DNA of 64,000 nt from Lasiosphaeria ovina (GCA_033439765.1 JAULSN010000002.1:1364001-1428000), one strand, 5' to 3'; shown: positions 1 through 9,720, counted from the first letter of the stretch. The notes: generated by a model not told the origin, from the letters alone. Translations and numbers: made by a program.

Positions 1-18
1 ATAATTTTATATGGCCTC

Positions 19-204
19 AAGGTCGTTGCCCTTCACTCTCTAGCAGGGCCAGAGAGTCCTCCATATATGCTTATTGTTGCACTTGTGCGCAATCGCCGTG
101 GCCAGCCTGACTGGCGTTCTGGCAGTGCCAGGCATCTAGTCAGCTCCGCGCTGGCATATAAACAGGCACTCTGGCAGAGCCAGAGAGTGAAGGGCAAGGA
201 CCTT
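19..204. mobile_element. Small inverted-repeat element (MITE-like)
   Basis: The ends are inverted copies of each other. Bases 19-41 (starting AAGGTCGTTGCCCTTCACTC) match the reverse complement of 182-204 with one mismatch, and a weaker match continues inward to about base 60 and base 165. The total of about 186 bp, with no coding capacity, fits a miniature inverted-repeat element. I see no convincing target-site duplication, so the superfamily is open and a simple long hairpin is possible. Confidence 0.45.
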
Positions 205-354
205 TACAGCCATAGAAGATTATTGCCAATAGTACCTTTCAATTTGGTTCCAAGCCGTGATCAACCTGCTATCTTTCCTCCTAAGCTCTAGTAGAGTAGG
301 TTGTCCCTTGTGACAGTAACTTACTACCTTGCCCGTTACACTGGGAGTCACCTT

Positions 355-458
355 CTCCTAGGAATCGTTCTCTACCTTCTTTCCAAGGAGTTATCCTCTC
401 CTAGGAATCGTTCTCCACTTTCTTTCCTAGGAGCTATTCGCTCCTAGGAATCATTCGA
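355..458. repeat. 43-bp period tandem repeat, three copies
   Basis: The 18-mer CTCCTAGGAATCGTTCTC starts at 355 and 398 and recurs at 441 with one change. The palindromic core CCTAGG is kept in all copies and also appears at 426-431. The spacing is exactly 43 bp. No reading frame runs through it; it is probably a degenerate minisatellite or repeat-element debris. Confidence 0.6.
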
Positions 459-472
459 GTTTGTCCCGAGGT

Positions 473-1832
473 TCGACTCCCGACGTCTGTATTAAGGAGT
501 CAAGGCGCCCCCCCCCCCTCTCATTTCTGTGCTTTCTTCCCCTCAATCCGTTCTCCGACAACGCCAAAGGAGAACGAAAAACGGAGCGTACCAATATTAT
601 CAGCAGAGCGCCATATAAGTCCCTAGCCGTAATTAAGGTGCCGGAGCTAAAAACACAGTATAGCTTAAGGTAGTTCGACCTCCGAGGAGGGTAAGACTCA
701 GATTCTCATCGAGAACGAGGAGCTTCGGCCGTTCTCCTTACTACGAACAACCAGCAAAGAAGTCATATCACTTCCAAGTAGGCGTATCACCAATGCTTCA
801 ATAATAGCGGTTTTTTCTGGCAAGAGTCACGTTCCAAAACTAGGTCCGCCGTCAACGCCTGCGTTGGCTTATTCTCGCGGCCAGCTTTCCGTTGCCCCCC
901 ATGTACGCGCCGCCCGTTCGCAGCAGTACGGAGATTGTGGTAGCGCCCTGCCGTTCCCCAGACTGTGTTTTTCCTTCCTTCCGGGCAAGTGGGGGATTCG
1001 CATGTTTGCTTCCTTGCATCGCGGGCAACAAAAGCTGTGGAACTGTTCGCTTAGCTTCCCCACGCTAGGAGTACCTTGACGTCATGTCATGTGGGAACGT
1101 GTTGATAATCCGGGGAAGCTTTGGGGGGGGAAGGGTCGCAATGGACTCTATCGAGGGCATCCATCCACTCGAGCGTCCCAAATGCGTCTGGGTGCTTCCA
1201 GCTCGGAGATCGATGGAAACCGGGTACACGATCTGGCAACGTCCCGCCCAAGAACCATATTTTGTTCATACTTCCTGAAACCCCAGGTGTTCGACTTCTA
1301 GGCAGAATGGTAGCCACCTCATCTCTCACGCTCTATCGGTCGCCATCTCTGCGTATCGCAGCGAGAAGGGACGTGGTCGAAGATGCTGAGAAACGACGAC
1401 TGCGAGTCGAATCTCGGCGGAAGAGGCGTGCTCGGCGCCTGCTCCACCGCTAGAGAGTAGCCGTATGGAGCTCAGATGGGTAGGGCTCTGGAAGGTAGCT
1501 TAGTAAAACGAAGTTACATATCATACATCTTACTTGTTTTCTACGTCTTGGGCTGGGCCTTGGCGCTGGAGAAGTTCGATCATAGTGATTCTATGGGGTT
1601 AATGGGGTTAATGGATAAAGAAAATGGCTCCAAGTCCCTAGCCTCGAAGTCCCCAGCCTCGCCTGCCTACCTACCGCGCTTCGCTGCTCCGCTGACAGCT
1701 TCTTCCCCAGCACCACACTATCGAAGTATCCAAGTTCTCATCTCCCCAACTTTGCAATTCATCTCCTGCCCATGCGGTGCCAGACGAAGCGGCAGCATGC
1801 GAGCTAGCAGACATCGAGCTGCCGCCGAGGTT
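473..1832. other. Gene-free repeat-arm sequence
   Basis: The short open frames here have no recognisable domain and mutually contradictory strands. A B-box-like string (GGTTCGACTCC) lies near 468 without a matching A box or tRNA fold. The stretch between 1330 and 1453 reads as an Arg-rich frame on the plus strand but has no plausible start. I see no supported gene. Confidence 0.5.
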
Positions 1833-1916
1833 GTCGAGTATGCCGCCAGAGTTGTCGAGTATGCCGCCGGGCTCGTCGAGTATGCCACCGGGCTCGTCGA
1901 GTATGCTCCGGGGGTC
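1833..1916. repeat. 21-bp minisatellite, four units
   Basis: Four head-to-tail units begin at 1833, 1854, 1875 and 1896, each close to GTCGAGTATGCCGCCGGGCT. Because 21 is a multiple of 3, several frames stay open as heptapeptide repeats: a plus frame with Val-Val-Glu-Tyr-Ala, another rich in Ser-Met-Pro-Pro, and a minus frame of Gly-Gly-Ile-Leu-Asp. The plus frame 1476-1982 has an ATG (168 aa) but no other sign of coding, so I leave it as a repeat rather than a gene. Confidence 0.7.
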
Positions 1917-2311
1917 GTCGCGTGTCCCGCGCTTAGATCGTATGCTTGTCAGAGGCTTCTGCAGGCCTTGGAAGCGACCTAGGAGGCGATGTATCTGCGG
2001 TGGCGTGTTTCCCCTTTCGCAGGTCGGTTGTCTCTTTCCACTGTCACTCCAAGGTCCAGTAACCATCTGTGGCCGCCGTCGGCTGCTCTTCGGTTGATGG
2101 ATCCGTCACGAAGCTTGCCAGTGGTTCTGCGGCCAAGCCAAACGACGCGAGTACCGGACCGGGGTCTTGCTACTCGTCCTCTGGATAGTAACCAGGGAGA
2201 GCAAGTTCCCCGTCGGTATCTTGGGGTGTAGTGTAGTCGCCAACATCAATGAAGCTTTCCAGTTGCTGAGGTGGGCAAGATAGCTCCTCATGGGCGTGTT
2301 GTGAGGTCGTC

Positions 2312-3724
2312 TCATCCCATTCCAAAACCCGCTCCACTTGCTCTACCGCTTGGTCCTTGCACGCTGTCGGATCTGCTGCTGTTTCTGCGCGACGATGAAG
2401 ATTTGCGCTTCTTGCTAGTGGTGGTGGCAGAACCATCGGATGGTGGTTGGCGGGACTTCGCCTGTTCCGCAGCCTTCTTCCTGTTTTCCTCAAGGATGGT
2501 ATCCAATGCATCCCTAATCTGCGTCAAGCGTGTGTCCTTTCCCCAATCGAGGATATTTCGAACTTGCTTGCGAAAGCTCTTGAAATGCTCTGGGTCCGAG
2601 AGCAAGAATGCACCAACTCGTTGGAGGTAATAGTTCAAATTATCTTCCTTCCAAGATATATAGAGCTGGGCGGTATTGTTGTCCATAGCAATGGAGTACG
2701 ATAAATTGTCGATACGTTGCACGCTCGGATGCTTCGGAAGCGAGATATTCAGTCGGTCGACGGCGTTGAGGCAGGCTAAGGAAGCACCAGCACACTGATT
2801 TGTAGCAACCCAGAGGTCGCCTCGAGTGCCTCCAGCAGCTTTGAATTCGATGGCGAAGAAGGGAAACCTAAGCCCCTGTGTGGTCGCTTCCGCAAACCGT
2901 ATATTTCGAGGATGTAGACCAGTTTGGGCCAAGAGTTGTGGTCGGGTGAAGGCCCCATCCTTGAGCGCGCCGGAGTATCCGTAGAGTAGATTAGGTTTCG
3001 GCCCAGAAACCCTAAATGGGCTTTCAGGGTTGTTGGGAATGAGGTGAGAAGACATCGGGGATGACTTGGAACTTTCCAAGCCCGCCAGGCGCCCGTAGTT
3101 CCGGTCCGAGTTTTTTGGGAACACCGTATCTGTGAAGAATTCTTCTACGTCCGCCTCAGTGCATCCCCTCTGCAGGTCTTCCATCCTGTCAAGATATCCG
3201 TTGATTTGTTCAGACGACGGACTGGGCGAGTCTCGTTCTGCTCGTAATGTCTCGACATGACTGGAGATATGACCAGGAAGCTGAGTATTGGCATGCCTAA
3301 TATCAATGTTGTTCGAGTTCAGGTTGTTCTGACGATAGGACGGATGGCGAACGCTGGCAGTGCTGGAGGCAGAACCCTCTGTTGCCCGGTATGAACGGGA
3401 TAGGGTAGAAGCCGGCGTCGGCGGCACCACAAACCCATCGGTGTCCCGTGTGTAGCCCATCTCCGGCGCTGATCTTGTGAGCTGTCTCGAAATGGGGACG
3501 TCGTCCGAATAGTGCAGATGGCTATCCGACCGGCAGCGATTCGCTCGGTCTGATCCGACAGACTCGAGCCACTCGGAAACAAAGGCGTGGACAGATGTAG
3601 GACGGGGATCCGGATGGACGGGGTCGACAAAGTCTTTGAGAAACGAGGCGTATGGGTACTTGGGCTGTGGCTGTTGTAGAGTCGTCTGCACAAGTTCCCC
3701 ATTAGTTCGTGGACGACTCGACAT
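2312..3724 (-). CDS. PD-(D/E)XK-like fungal protein (DUF7924-type)
   Basis: This intronless 470-aa frame starts at an ATG (3722-3724) and stops at TGA (2312-2314). Residues 1-230 are polar and probably disordered, and residues 415-470 are Lys/Ser-rich with KKRK (nuclear-targeting type). The core at about 235-400 carries Pro-Asn-Leu-Leu-Tyr-Gly-Tyr (244-250), then a hydrophobic strand ending Ile-Glu-Phe-Lys (292-295), then Thr-Asn-Gln-Cys-Ala-Gly-Ala (308-314). That order matches the fungal family I know as DUF7924, thought to have a restriction-endonuclease-like fold with an E-x-K motif. From memory the family usually has Asp where this protein has Asn245, so catalysis may be lost. Such proteins are often lineage-specific and lie near repeats, as here. 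The function is unknown. Coding status is fairly sure; the fold is inferred. Confidence 0.72.
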   Translation of the reverse strand: MSSRPRTNGELVQTTLQQPQPKYPYASFLKDFVDPVHPDPRPTSVHAFVSEWLESVGSDRANRCRSDSHLHYSDDVPISRQLTRSAPEMGYTRDTDGFVVPPTPASTLSRSYRATEGSASSTASVRHPSYRQNNLNSNNIDIRHANTQLPGHISSHVETLRAERDSPSPSSEQINGYLDRMEDLQRGCTEADVEEFFTDTVFPKNSDRNYGRLAGLESSKSSPMSSHLIPNNPESPFRVSGPKPNLLYGYSGALKDGAFTRPQLLAQTGLHPRNIRFAEATTQGLRFPFFAIEFKAAGGTRGDLWVATNQCAGASLACLNAVDRLNISLPKHPSVQRIDNLSYSIAMDNNTAQLYISWKEDNLNYYLQRVGAFLLSDPEHFKSFRKQVRNILDWGKDTRLTQIRDALDTILEENRKKAAEQAKSRQPPSDGSATTTSKKRKSSSSRRNSSRSDSVQGPSGRASGAGFGMG

Positions 3725-3822
3725 GGGCAGAGTTGGTCATACCTTGTCCGCCTGCTCTGCTTTCTCGTCCTCAACTCCAGGCTGTCGCGTGTCCGTCCGT
3801 GTCAATCGGGCTCTCTTCGCGA

Positions 3823-3865
3823 GCGACGGATCGCTCTCTGTGGCGGGCGACGGATCGCTCTCTGT
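3823..3865. repeat. 24-bp direct duplication
   Basis: GCGACGGATCGCTCTCTGT occurs at 3823-3841 and again at 3847-3865, lying just upstream of the minus-strand nuclease-like gene (its ATG is at 3724). The copies are exact, implying a recent slippage or duplication. No gene function can be assigned. Confidence 0.65.
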
Positions 3866-4624
3866 CGCGTCGAGTCGCCTCTTCCGAGTCTGCACGGGTG
3901 TCGCGTCTCCGGCGCTCTCTGGAGACTGCTCTCGGTGGGTCCGCGGAAGCTCTGTACCTGATGGGTTAACAAGTCTTCTCGGTCTCCGGGGACATTGATA
4001 TGCGCACCTGCAATGTTACCTGCGACAGCGTCCAGCAGCGTTTCTTGCAAGGCCTTGGATAGTTGCACACGAGAGCGGCGGGTCCGCGCCTTGGAAACTC
4101 CGCTGTTCATGGCAAGGAACGTGCTGACGCGCGGGGGGGGGGTTATGATATCTATCGGCGCTCAGGCTAGCCGACGCAAAAGGCCTGCTGCGGGTCGCGA
4201 GGTCGTTCGTTTCGTCAAACGCAGTTGCAAAATAGTTGTTTGGGTCGAGGTGAATTTGGACTCGGCGACACGAAATCCACACTTCCTTAGGCATCCGGGC
4301 GTGGGCGCTAACGATTGGCCGTCGGGCATCATGCATGCGGGGTCGTCGCAGAGTTGGCTACTGGCCGAGGAATTTCTCAGGCGGCCGAGCCGCGCATGTT
4401 CGTGCTGCGGCGGTATCTATCCCGCCGCCGCTGGCGTCAAAAGCTGGGGGCGGCTACAAAAGATTGGGCCAACTCTTACGGGGCAGTTTGTGTGACGAGC
4501 CGAGTCGACATTAACATACGCTGGCGACCAATGGTTCGTCCGTGGCGAAGTCGTTCACACCGAACTCCTCGACCTGGGCTGGTTTCCAGTAACTGTCAAG
4601 TGCTTATACGATGTTTCTGGTAAC

Positions 4625-4674
4625 TTTTAGCAGCGGTATGCGATCTTTCAGCAGGTCGCATACCCTGCTAAAAA
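4625..4674. repeat. Strong hairpin, 18-bp stem with one bulge
   Basis: TTTTAGCAG-C-GGTATGCGA (4625-4643) is followed after 12 nt by TCGCATACC-CTGCTAAAA (4656-4673). The arms are perfectly complementary except for one bulged C. The loop contains a further AGCAGG that repeats the arm sequence, giving alternative pairings. It could be the terminal structure of a transposon (Helitrons end in hairpins, and MITE termini are palindromic), or a transcribed structure. No flanking gene claims it. Confidence 0.6.
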
Positions 4675-4797
4675 AATTTCAGGAACACGCCTCAAGCCGA
4701 GCCCCTGGACAATGCCGAAGCACTGAATTGTGGCCTTTGGACCGAGCACCCCACCAGAAGGCGGAGTCGGGAGGCAGAATGAGGCTACACGTGACAA

Positions 4798-4837
4798 CTG
4801 GATCAGTAAATGGGTCACTGATCCTGAACTGATCCAG
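4798..4837. repeat. GATCAGT inverted-repeat cluster
   Basis: CTGGATCAGT (4798-4807) pairs perfectly with ACTGATCCAG (4828-4837), and a third ACTGATCC lies between them at 4817-4824. Clusters of short alternating motifs like this occur at the subterminal ends of DNA transposons, where transposase binds. It sits about 125 bp from the hairpin at 4625-4674. The function is inferred only. Confidence 0.5.
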
Positions 4838-4839
4838 GC

Positions 4840-5818
4840 TCCAGTAGGTCAGTAGGGCAACGTAATCATCACTGCCTCCCGTATCCATAGCGGCCGCATC
4901 CTTGGCAGCCACATCCAGGGGAGCGGAGCGGCATCTGTGGCAGCCGCATCGACGGAACTCCAAGGTAGGGAGCCACGTCAAAGGGGACCCCCCCAGAGCC
5001 CCTGAAGCGAACCTCAATTTGTGGTATTGGTCCAAACTCCATCCGCAAACCACCACCTCTTTGACTTGCCCGTCTCATCCCATGGTCACACCGTTCTGTT
5101 CAAATGCAGTTCCGCAGCCTGCTTCGGGTCGTATTTGGCCATGTTGTCGCCCCATTCGTACTTTACTACCATACCCTCCCTGGACATGCTCACGAGATAT
5201 ACTAGAGGGGACGACCAACGCAAATGGAAAGGAACCATAACAAACCAATGTGTACGATCTTGGCCATTTCAAAAGCCTGAATTGAACGGGAGTCTCCAAA
5301 GATAAGCAGAGCCATATGAGCGAGTGCCACGTCATGTAAGAAGGTCAACAAAACCGGTCCGGTTAGGCAACTAGTCACTTGAAAAACACGAGGCTGCAAG
5401 AGCTGTCGGAAAATGGCTGCACAACGTCAAGACAGGGCGGGCCGACACCGTCCCACACGGTTGCAGTTCCCCGCCCCGAAACACCTCTCTAAGCTGCTGC
5501 CGTATCGTATCTTTAAATAACAGACCCTCGTAGCTTCGGAGACCACACAGCGTTGACACCAAATTCAGAAAAGCAACGGTCAACAGCTTAAGAGGCCAAC
5601 ACCATGATGTGTGCTAGGCTAGCAGGGATCAGGCCGAACCCCGGCCTGATGCCCTCAAGCCGAGGCATAAGCGGATATGGGATCCACCAGTCCAGGCCAT
5701 CATTTCCACATATATATTCCGCTGTGGCCCAGATAGCTAGTCTTCCTCCAAGCAATCCAGTCAATCCTTTCCTACCAACATGATGCCTTCGTCCGCGCGA
5801 TAACCAACGTCGACTGAG
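4840..5818. other. Gene-free stretch
   Basis: Only short, conflicting open frames are visible. A GC-rich patch at 4865-4960 repeats GGCAGCC(G/A)CATC-like units. A GC hairpin (GATCAGGCCG...CGGCCTGAT) lies near 5625-5650. I see no supported gene. Confidence 0.5.
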
Positions 5819-6170
5819 ATGGCGGAGCTCACCTATACGCAGATTGTGGACGGGCTGCCGCTCTCCGAGGTTGTTGATGATGCGTACGACGACGGTGGCA
5901 GCAGCCTCTCTTATCTGCATCCTCTCTACACCAAACATACCGAACTCTGCTCCGGTGTTCTGGAGACGACGCGACAATTCCATGTAGACTTTTACCCCAA
6001 CACCCTAGTCTAGAGTTCGGCTCTCGCGTAAGTTGGCCTCCTCAAGAGCCTCAAGATCCTTCGGCTAACCACTTTGCCCAGCTTATCTACGCCTATCAAG
6101 CTGCCTCGTCTGGCTCTAGAGCTTTCAAGACTCACTTGACAGGGTACAGATATTTCTCATTACCGGTCAA
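5819..6170 (+). pseudogene. Broken N-terminus of a lineage-specific fungal family
   Basis: An ATG at 5819 opens a 64-residue frame with the segment Asp-Asp-Ala-Tyr-Asp-Asp-Gly-Gly and then Leu-Tyr-Thr-Lys-His-Thr-Glu, followed by Phe-Tyr-Pro-Asn-Thr. It stops at a TAG soon after. Beyond an intron-like gap (GTAAGTTGG near 6029, ending CCCAG at 6081) the frame Tyr-Gln-Ala-Ala-Ser-Ser-Gly-Ser-Arg-Ala-Phe-Lys appears from 6082. I recognise both blocks, in this order, from an uncharacterised family common in Sordariomycete genomes. The early stop, the phase mismatch at the splice and loss of homology after about 6140 make this a truncated relic. The long plus frame downstream (6136-6498) is low-complexity Pro/Ser and not convincing. 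Function is unknown. Confidence 0.42.
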
Positions 6171-6717
6171 GAAACCTGCTGAAACCAACGTCGACTGCCG
6201 CCTCACGAACGCTCCGATCAAGATTTCTTTCTGCCACACACCGCCCACCGAGAAGAAGCCCATCGCCGCCACCGTTACACCGCACCTGGGCGTTACCTCT
6301 AGCCGGCGGCATCCAGCGAAGCCAGCGGTCAAAAGGACTTCAACGAAGGACTCGCCGGGCCACATCATCGCCGCCAGTGCGGGAAATCCCTGGGTAACGC
6401 CCATCGCTGCTGCTGCAAGTCCGTCTCCATTGCTTCACGCCGAGCATTCCAATCCGCCATCTCGCGTTCCTTCCATATCCGCCTCAGCATCAACATGATG
6501 CAATCGCTAAGGGAGAGGCAGACGATTGGGGCGCCCTACTTGGCCAAACCAATAGGGGCGCACCTTGGGGGGCCTTCTTCTCCTCTGCCAAGTCCTCGGC
6601 TCTTACGGCATTTCCGGCATCACCAATGTCGTTGATCCGGACAACGCCCGCCAATCCGGCAAATGCTTGGCGCAATAGTCAACATGTTTGTGTGTCGTGC
6701 ATATTTTGAAAGCGATA

Positions 6718-7240
6718 AGAATGTCGATGAGGATTTCGGATAACGTGCGTGATAAGCGAGTTAGCCAGACAAGCGAGCTAGCCACTTCAACTTCTCATAT
6801 ATAACCCTGAGAATATATCTTTATAAAAGTCATCTAATTCTTAGTAAAAACTTCTAAAAACTTCAAACTTGTAATATAAGTATATAATATGAGTAAAAAT
6901 GTATACCATTACTTGCTGACTAATTTAGCCTTGAAAAACGGAATATAACCCTAGGGTTATATATGTAGGCAAGATTGTAACTACAAGTTTACTATCTTAT
7001 ACTTAGTGTAAAATTTTACATAAAATCATAATAAGTTTCTTCATTATTATAAACCCTAATATCAAATCTCGGGGCCTTTTACTAAGGTTTGGTGATTTTA
7101 GCAAGGGTTAAATTTCAGGGTTATGTTAGGGAAATCGGGTGGCTAACTCGCTTGTCTGGCTAACTCGCTTATCACGCACGTTACGGAATAAAGAATGTCG
7201 ATAAAGATTCCGGATACGGAACAAAGAATGTCGACAAAGC
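6718..7240. repeat. AAGAATGTCGATRARGATT repeat, interrupted by the MITE
   Basis: A unit of about 26-32 bp starts at 6718 (before the inverted-repeat element) and recurs after it at about 7190 and 7224. The pieces on either side read as one array once the element and its TA duplication are removed. This shows that the array predates the insertion. Confidence 0.6.
6743..7181. mobile_element. 439-bp MITE with 43-bp terminal inverted repeats
   Basis: Bases 6743-6785 (starting ACGTGCGTGATAAGCGAGTT) equal the reverse complement of 7139-7181 with a single C/T difference. Each arm contains two copies of an AAGCGAGTTAGCCA-like subrepeat, the kind of iterated site bound by pogo/Fot-type transposases. 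The element is flanked by TA on both sides (6741-6742 and 7182-7183), as expected for Tc1/mariner-superfamily insertion. The interior is very AT-rich and non-coding, so this is a non-autonomous copy. It landed in a local repeat with an AAGAATGTCGAT core (6718, 7190 and 7224), splitting it. The boundary evidence is strong; the superfamily call is inferred from the TA duplication. Confidence 0.85.
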
Positions 7241-7658
7241 ACAAAGCCGGATCTCGCCAGCACATTCTGGCAGTGACAAGAGATGGATATGAAACCGGCC
7301 GGAAGGATCTGGTGACAAAGAGCAGAAGAATTCTGCCTGCCTTAAGAATGAGAAACGCTATCCTACAAAATGTGGGGGCAATGGGCGCATCCCATGTTGT
7401 GAGGAAGTGCCAGAGCGACTAGAGATAACAATCATGGACCATAGGGTACTTGAATCGCCGGATGCGGCAGCAGCCATGGCGGCACGCATCATGCTTTGTA
7501 AGGTGCTTGGCACCGATCCGGCGACATGTGTGAAGCTCAACAAGACTTGGCTGTGGCCACAGCCCAACACCTTGGAGTGTATAAATACGCCCAAGAAGCA
7601 TTTCCTCACGCCCACCCCTACCCATCCTCGGTCTTTTCACGAGACGTCTAAACAGATC

Positions 7659-8586
7659 ATGGCATCATCACACATCCAATTCACCACCTCCGAGGCCTTC
7701 TGGGACCACATCGATGCGGTGACCAGCTCTGCTGCTACCCAGCATGTAGATGCCTTGACATTTCAGGGTACTTATCAACCACCGTTTTCCTTCTGTACCT
7801 AGTATAGCTTACTTATTTTGTACAGGTGTTTCCCCCCAAGACTTAAATGGGCTTATCGACGAGAGAGGAACCCGTGGACGGGGGATTCGGTTTCGACGTT
7901 TTGATACCCAGGAGCAAATTCTCATCGTCGTTATACCGGGAAAGCCTCACGAACGACTTCACCTGAATCTTTATTTTGAAGTAAGGGATGAGATTTCCTT
8001 GATGGGTCTAAGGGATGCTTGGAACAATGATGGTGCTACAAGATTCTTTAGGGGGCAAGGCCATCCCGGTGGTGACGATGCAGATGGGGATGGGGATGCC
8101 GGGGAACCAGACTCAAGCGGCAGCCCAAGACAACAACGCGGGGAGAGGGAGGCCTGGCCAACACTAGTAATGGAAGCTAGTGGCTCATCAACATTGGCAG
8201 ACTTGCGTAAGGATATGCGATGGTGGTTTTCGGCGTCGGGCCACCAGGTCAAGATTGTTCTCCTGGCCAAGCTGGATCGACCTGGGCGTGAAATCATACT
8301 GGAGAAGTGGGTAGAAACGACACCACCTCCCCGCCCAGGACCTGTCACTAGAGCCGCCGCGAGGGCCAATACACCGTACCCAGTACGCGCACAAGAAATT
8401 ACCATCCATTGGACCCCTGGTATGGCGGCTGCGATTCCAGCATCGCATGTAGTCACTGGTGGTGACCTGCAGCTCGAATTCAACCTCCTATTCCTTCGGC
8501 CACCCGGCCCGATGGAGGGCGACTTTCTCATCACCACTTCCAGACTCCAAGTGTGGGCATCGACAGTGTGGGAAGTCGTGGTGTAG
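7659..8586 (+). CDS. Uncharacterised fungal orphan-family protein, nuclease-fold-like
   Basis: Two exons, 7659-7767 and 7826-8586, join in frame across a 58-nt intron (GTACTT...TACAG), giving 289 aa. The start is the ATG opening Met-Ala-Ser-Ser-His. After the splice comes a Gly-Thr-Arg-Gly-Arg-Gly-Ile-Arg-Phe-Arg-Arg-Phe-Asp block, an acidic Gly/Asp linker, then Pro-Thr-Leu-Val-Met-Glu-Ala and Asp-Met-Arg-Trp-Trp-Phe-Ser-Ala-Ser, a Val-Lys-Ile-Val-Leu-Leu strand and Ile-Leu-Glu-Lys-Trp. I recognise this pattern from a fungal family of unknown function, often present in many copies and next to repeats. The order of strand with Glu, helix, then strand recalls Uma2/PD-(D/E)XK folds, but this is inference. 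The gene appears intact although broken genes surround it. No signal peptide or membrane segment. Confidence 0.72.
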
Positions 8587-9720
8587 CACCTCAGGAAGGG
8601 TGCAGCGGATGATGCGTGGATTGAGAAGGGCGGTGGATGGCGGGGTGGGTTGAGAAGAGTTATTCTTTACTACGTAGTTAGACCGAAGTTAGCGTTTAGC
8701 TTTAAACCTTTTCGCTCGTATACGCGCAACAAGGTTCGATGCGCGTAGGCACATATAAAAAGAAGACTTCTAATGTTGCTACATTTCCACCGTTGTTCTT
8801 CGCGTCGAGTATGGCGTTAGAAAAAACCCCCAGCAAACTAAAAGGTATATACAGGATGAAGAAGTCACGAATTAGATATTTTAGCTAGCCGCTCCAAGAC
8901 AATAGGCCTCCAGGTACTAGGGTCGGTCTTCAGGCTTAAAAGGAACCTTGACTCCCACCTCCTAAGGTAACGGGGCAAGGACCGAGGTCGGTTTGGCGAT
9001 AGTTTCGGGGCGAGCTAAAATAGGGGCCGAAAGAACGCGCCTCGCAGCTGACAGGCCGCACTTGAGGCTGCCTACAAAGTCGGTGGAGGTCGGCGCTATG
9101 TTGCTCGCATGGGTTCGCGGACACGTCAGTCAAGGCCGCAGAGTTACGGCTGTGCCTGTGACTCACGAACGCACTGTGTTCGCATGGCATGAGGCTCTAC
9201 TGTTCGTGAACGGGTCCAGCGCGCTTCACGAACCGTCATCAGCATAATGCTACCCTACCCGGCCGCCTGGTACAGATTCTAACCCATTCTTCCCAACCCC
9301 CTATATAGTAACCTCAACACGCCGAGTAACAACACATTCGCAGTAGACCTAGTAGAGAGAAGTTGTTACTTGGCTAAGTTCTGCATCTCCATTGAAGCAC
9401 ACCAAGGACACAAAACCGGTCACCACAGCATAAGCTAAGCAGTTTTCGACCAAAAATGAACGTGGGCCAAAGGATCATGCGCCCCAAGATAGCTTATATT
9501 TGACGTGTTCACAGGGACGAGCGCAAAAAGTAAGCCACACCCGTCGAAAGCGGTCAGCATCCTATAATACTCACATCCCATCAAGCTACAGGGTAGAGCA
9601 GACTTTTCGAGAGCTTTTAAAGTATTCACGCACGGAGAATCGGCGGTGTAGGATAACTTCAGATAGGACAAACTCCGTTCGCCTTTTCCGAGGTGAGTTT
9701 GAATACCCTCGAGCTGGGGA
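8587..9720. other. Gene-free stretch
   Basis: Contradictory short frames only. A TATA-like CTATATAGTA lies at 9301-9310 without a following open frame. No supported gene or clear element end. Confidence 0.45.

Noticed and set aside
455..490. B-box-like GGTTCGACTCC
   Set aside because: No A box or cloverleaf around it; single short match.
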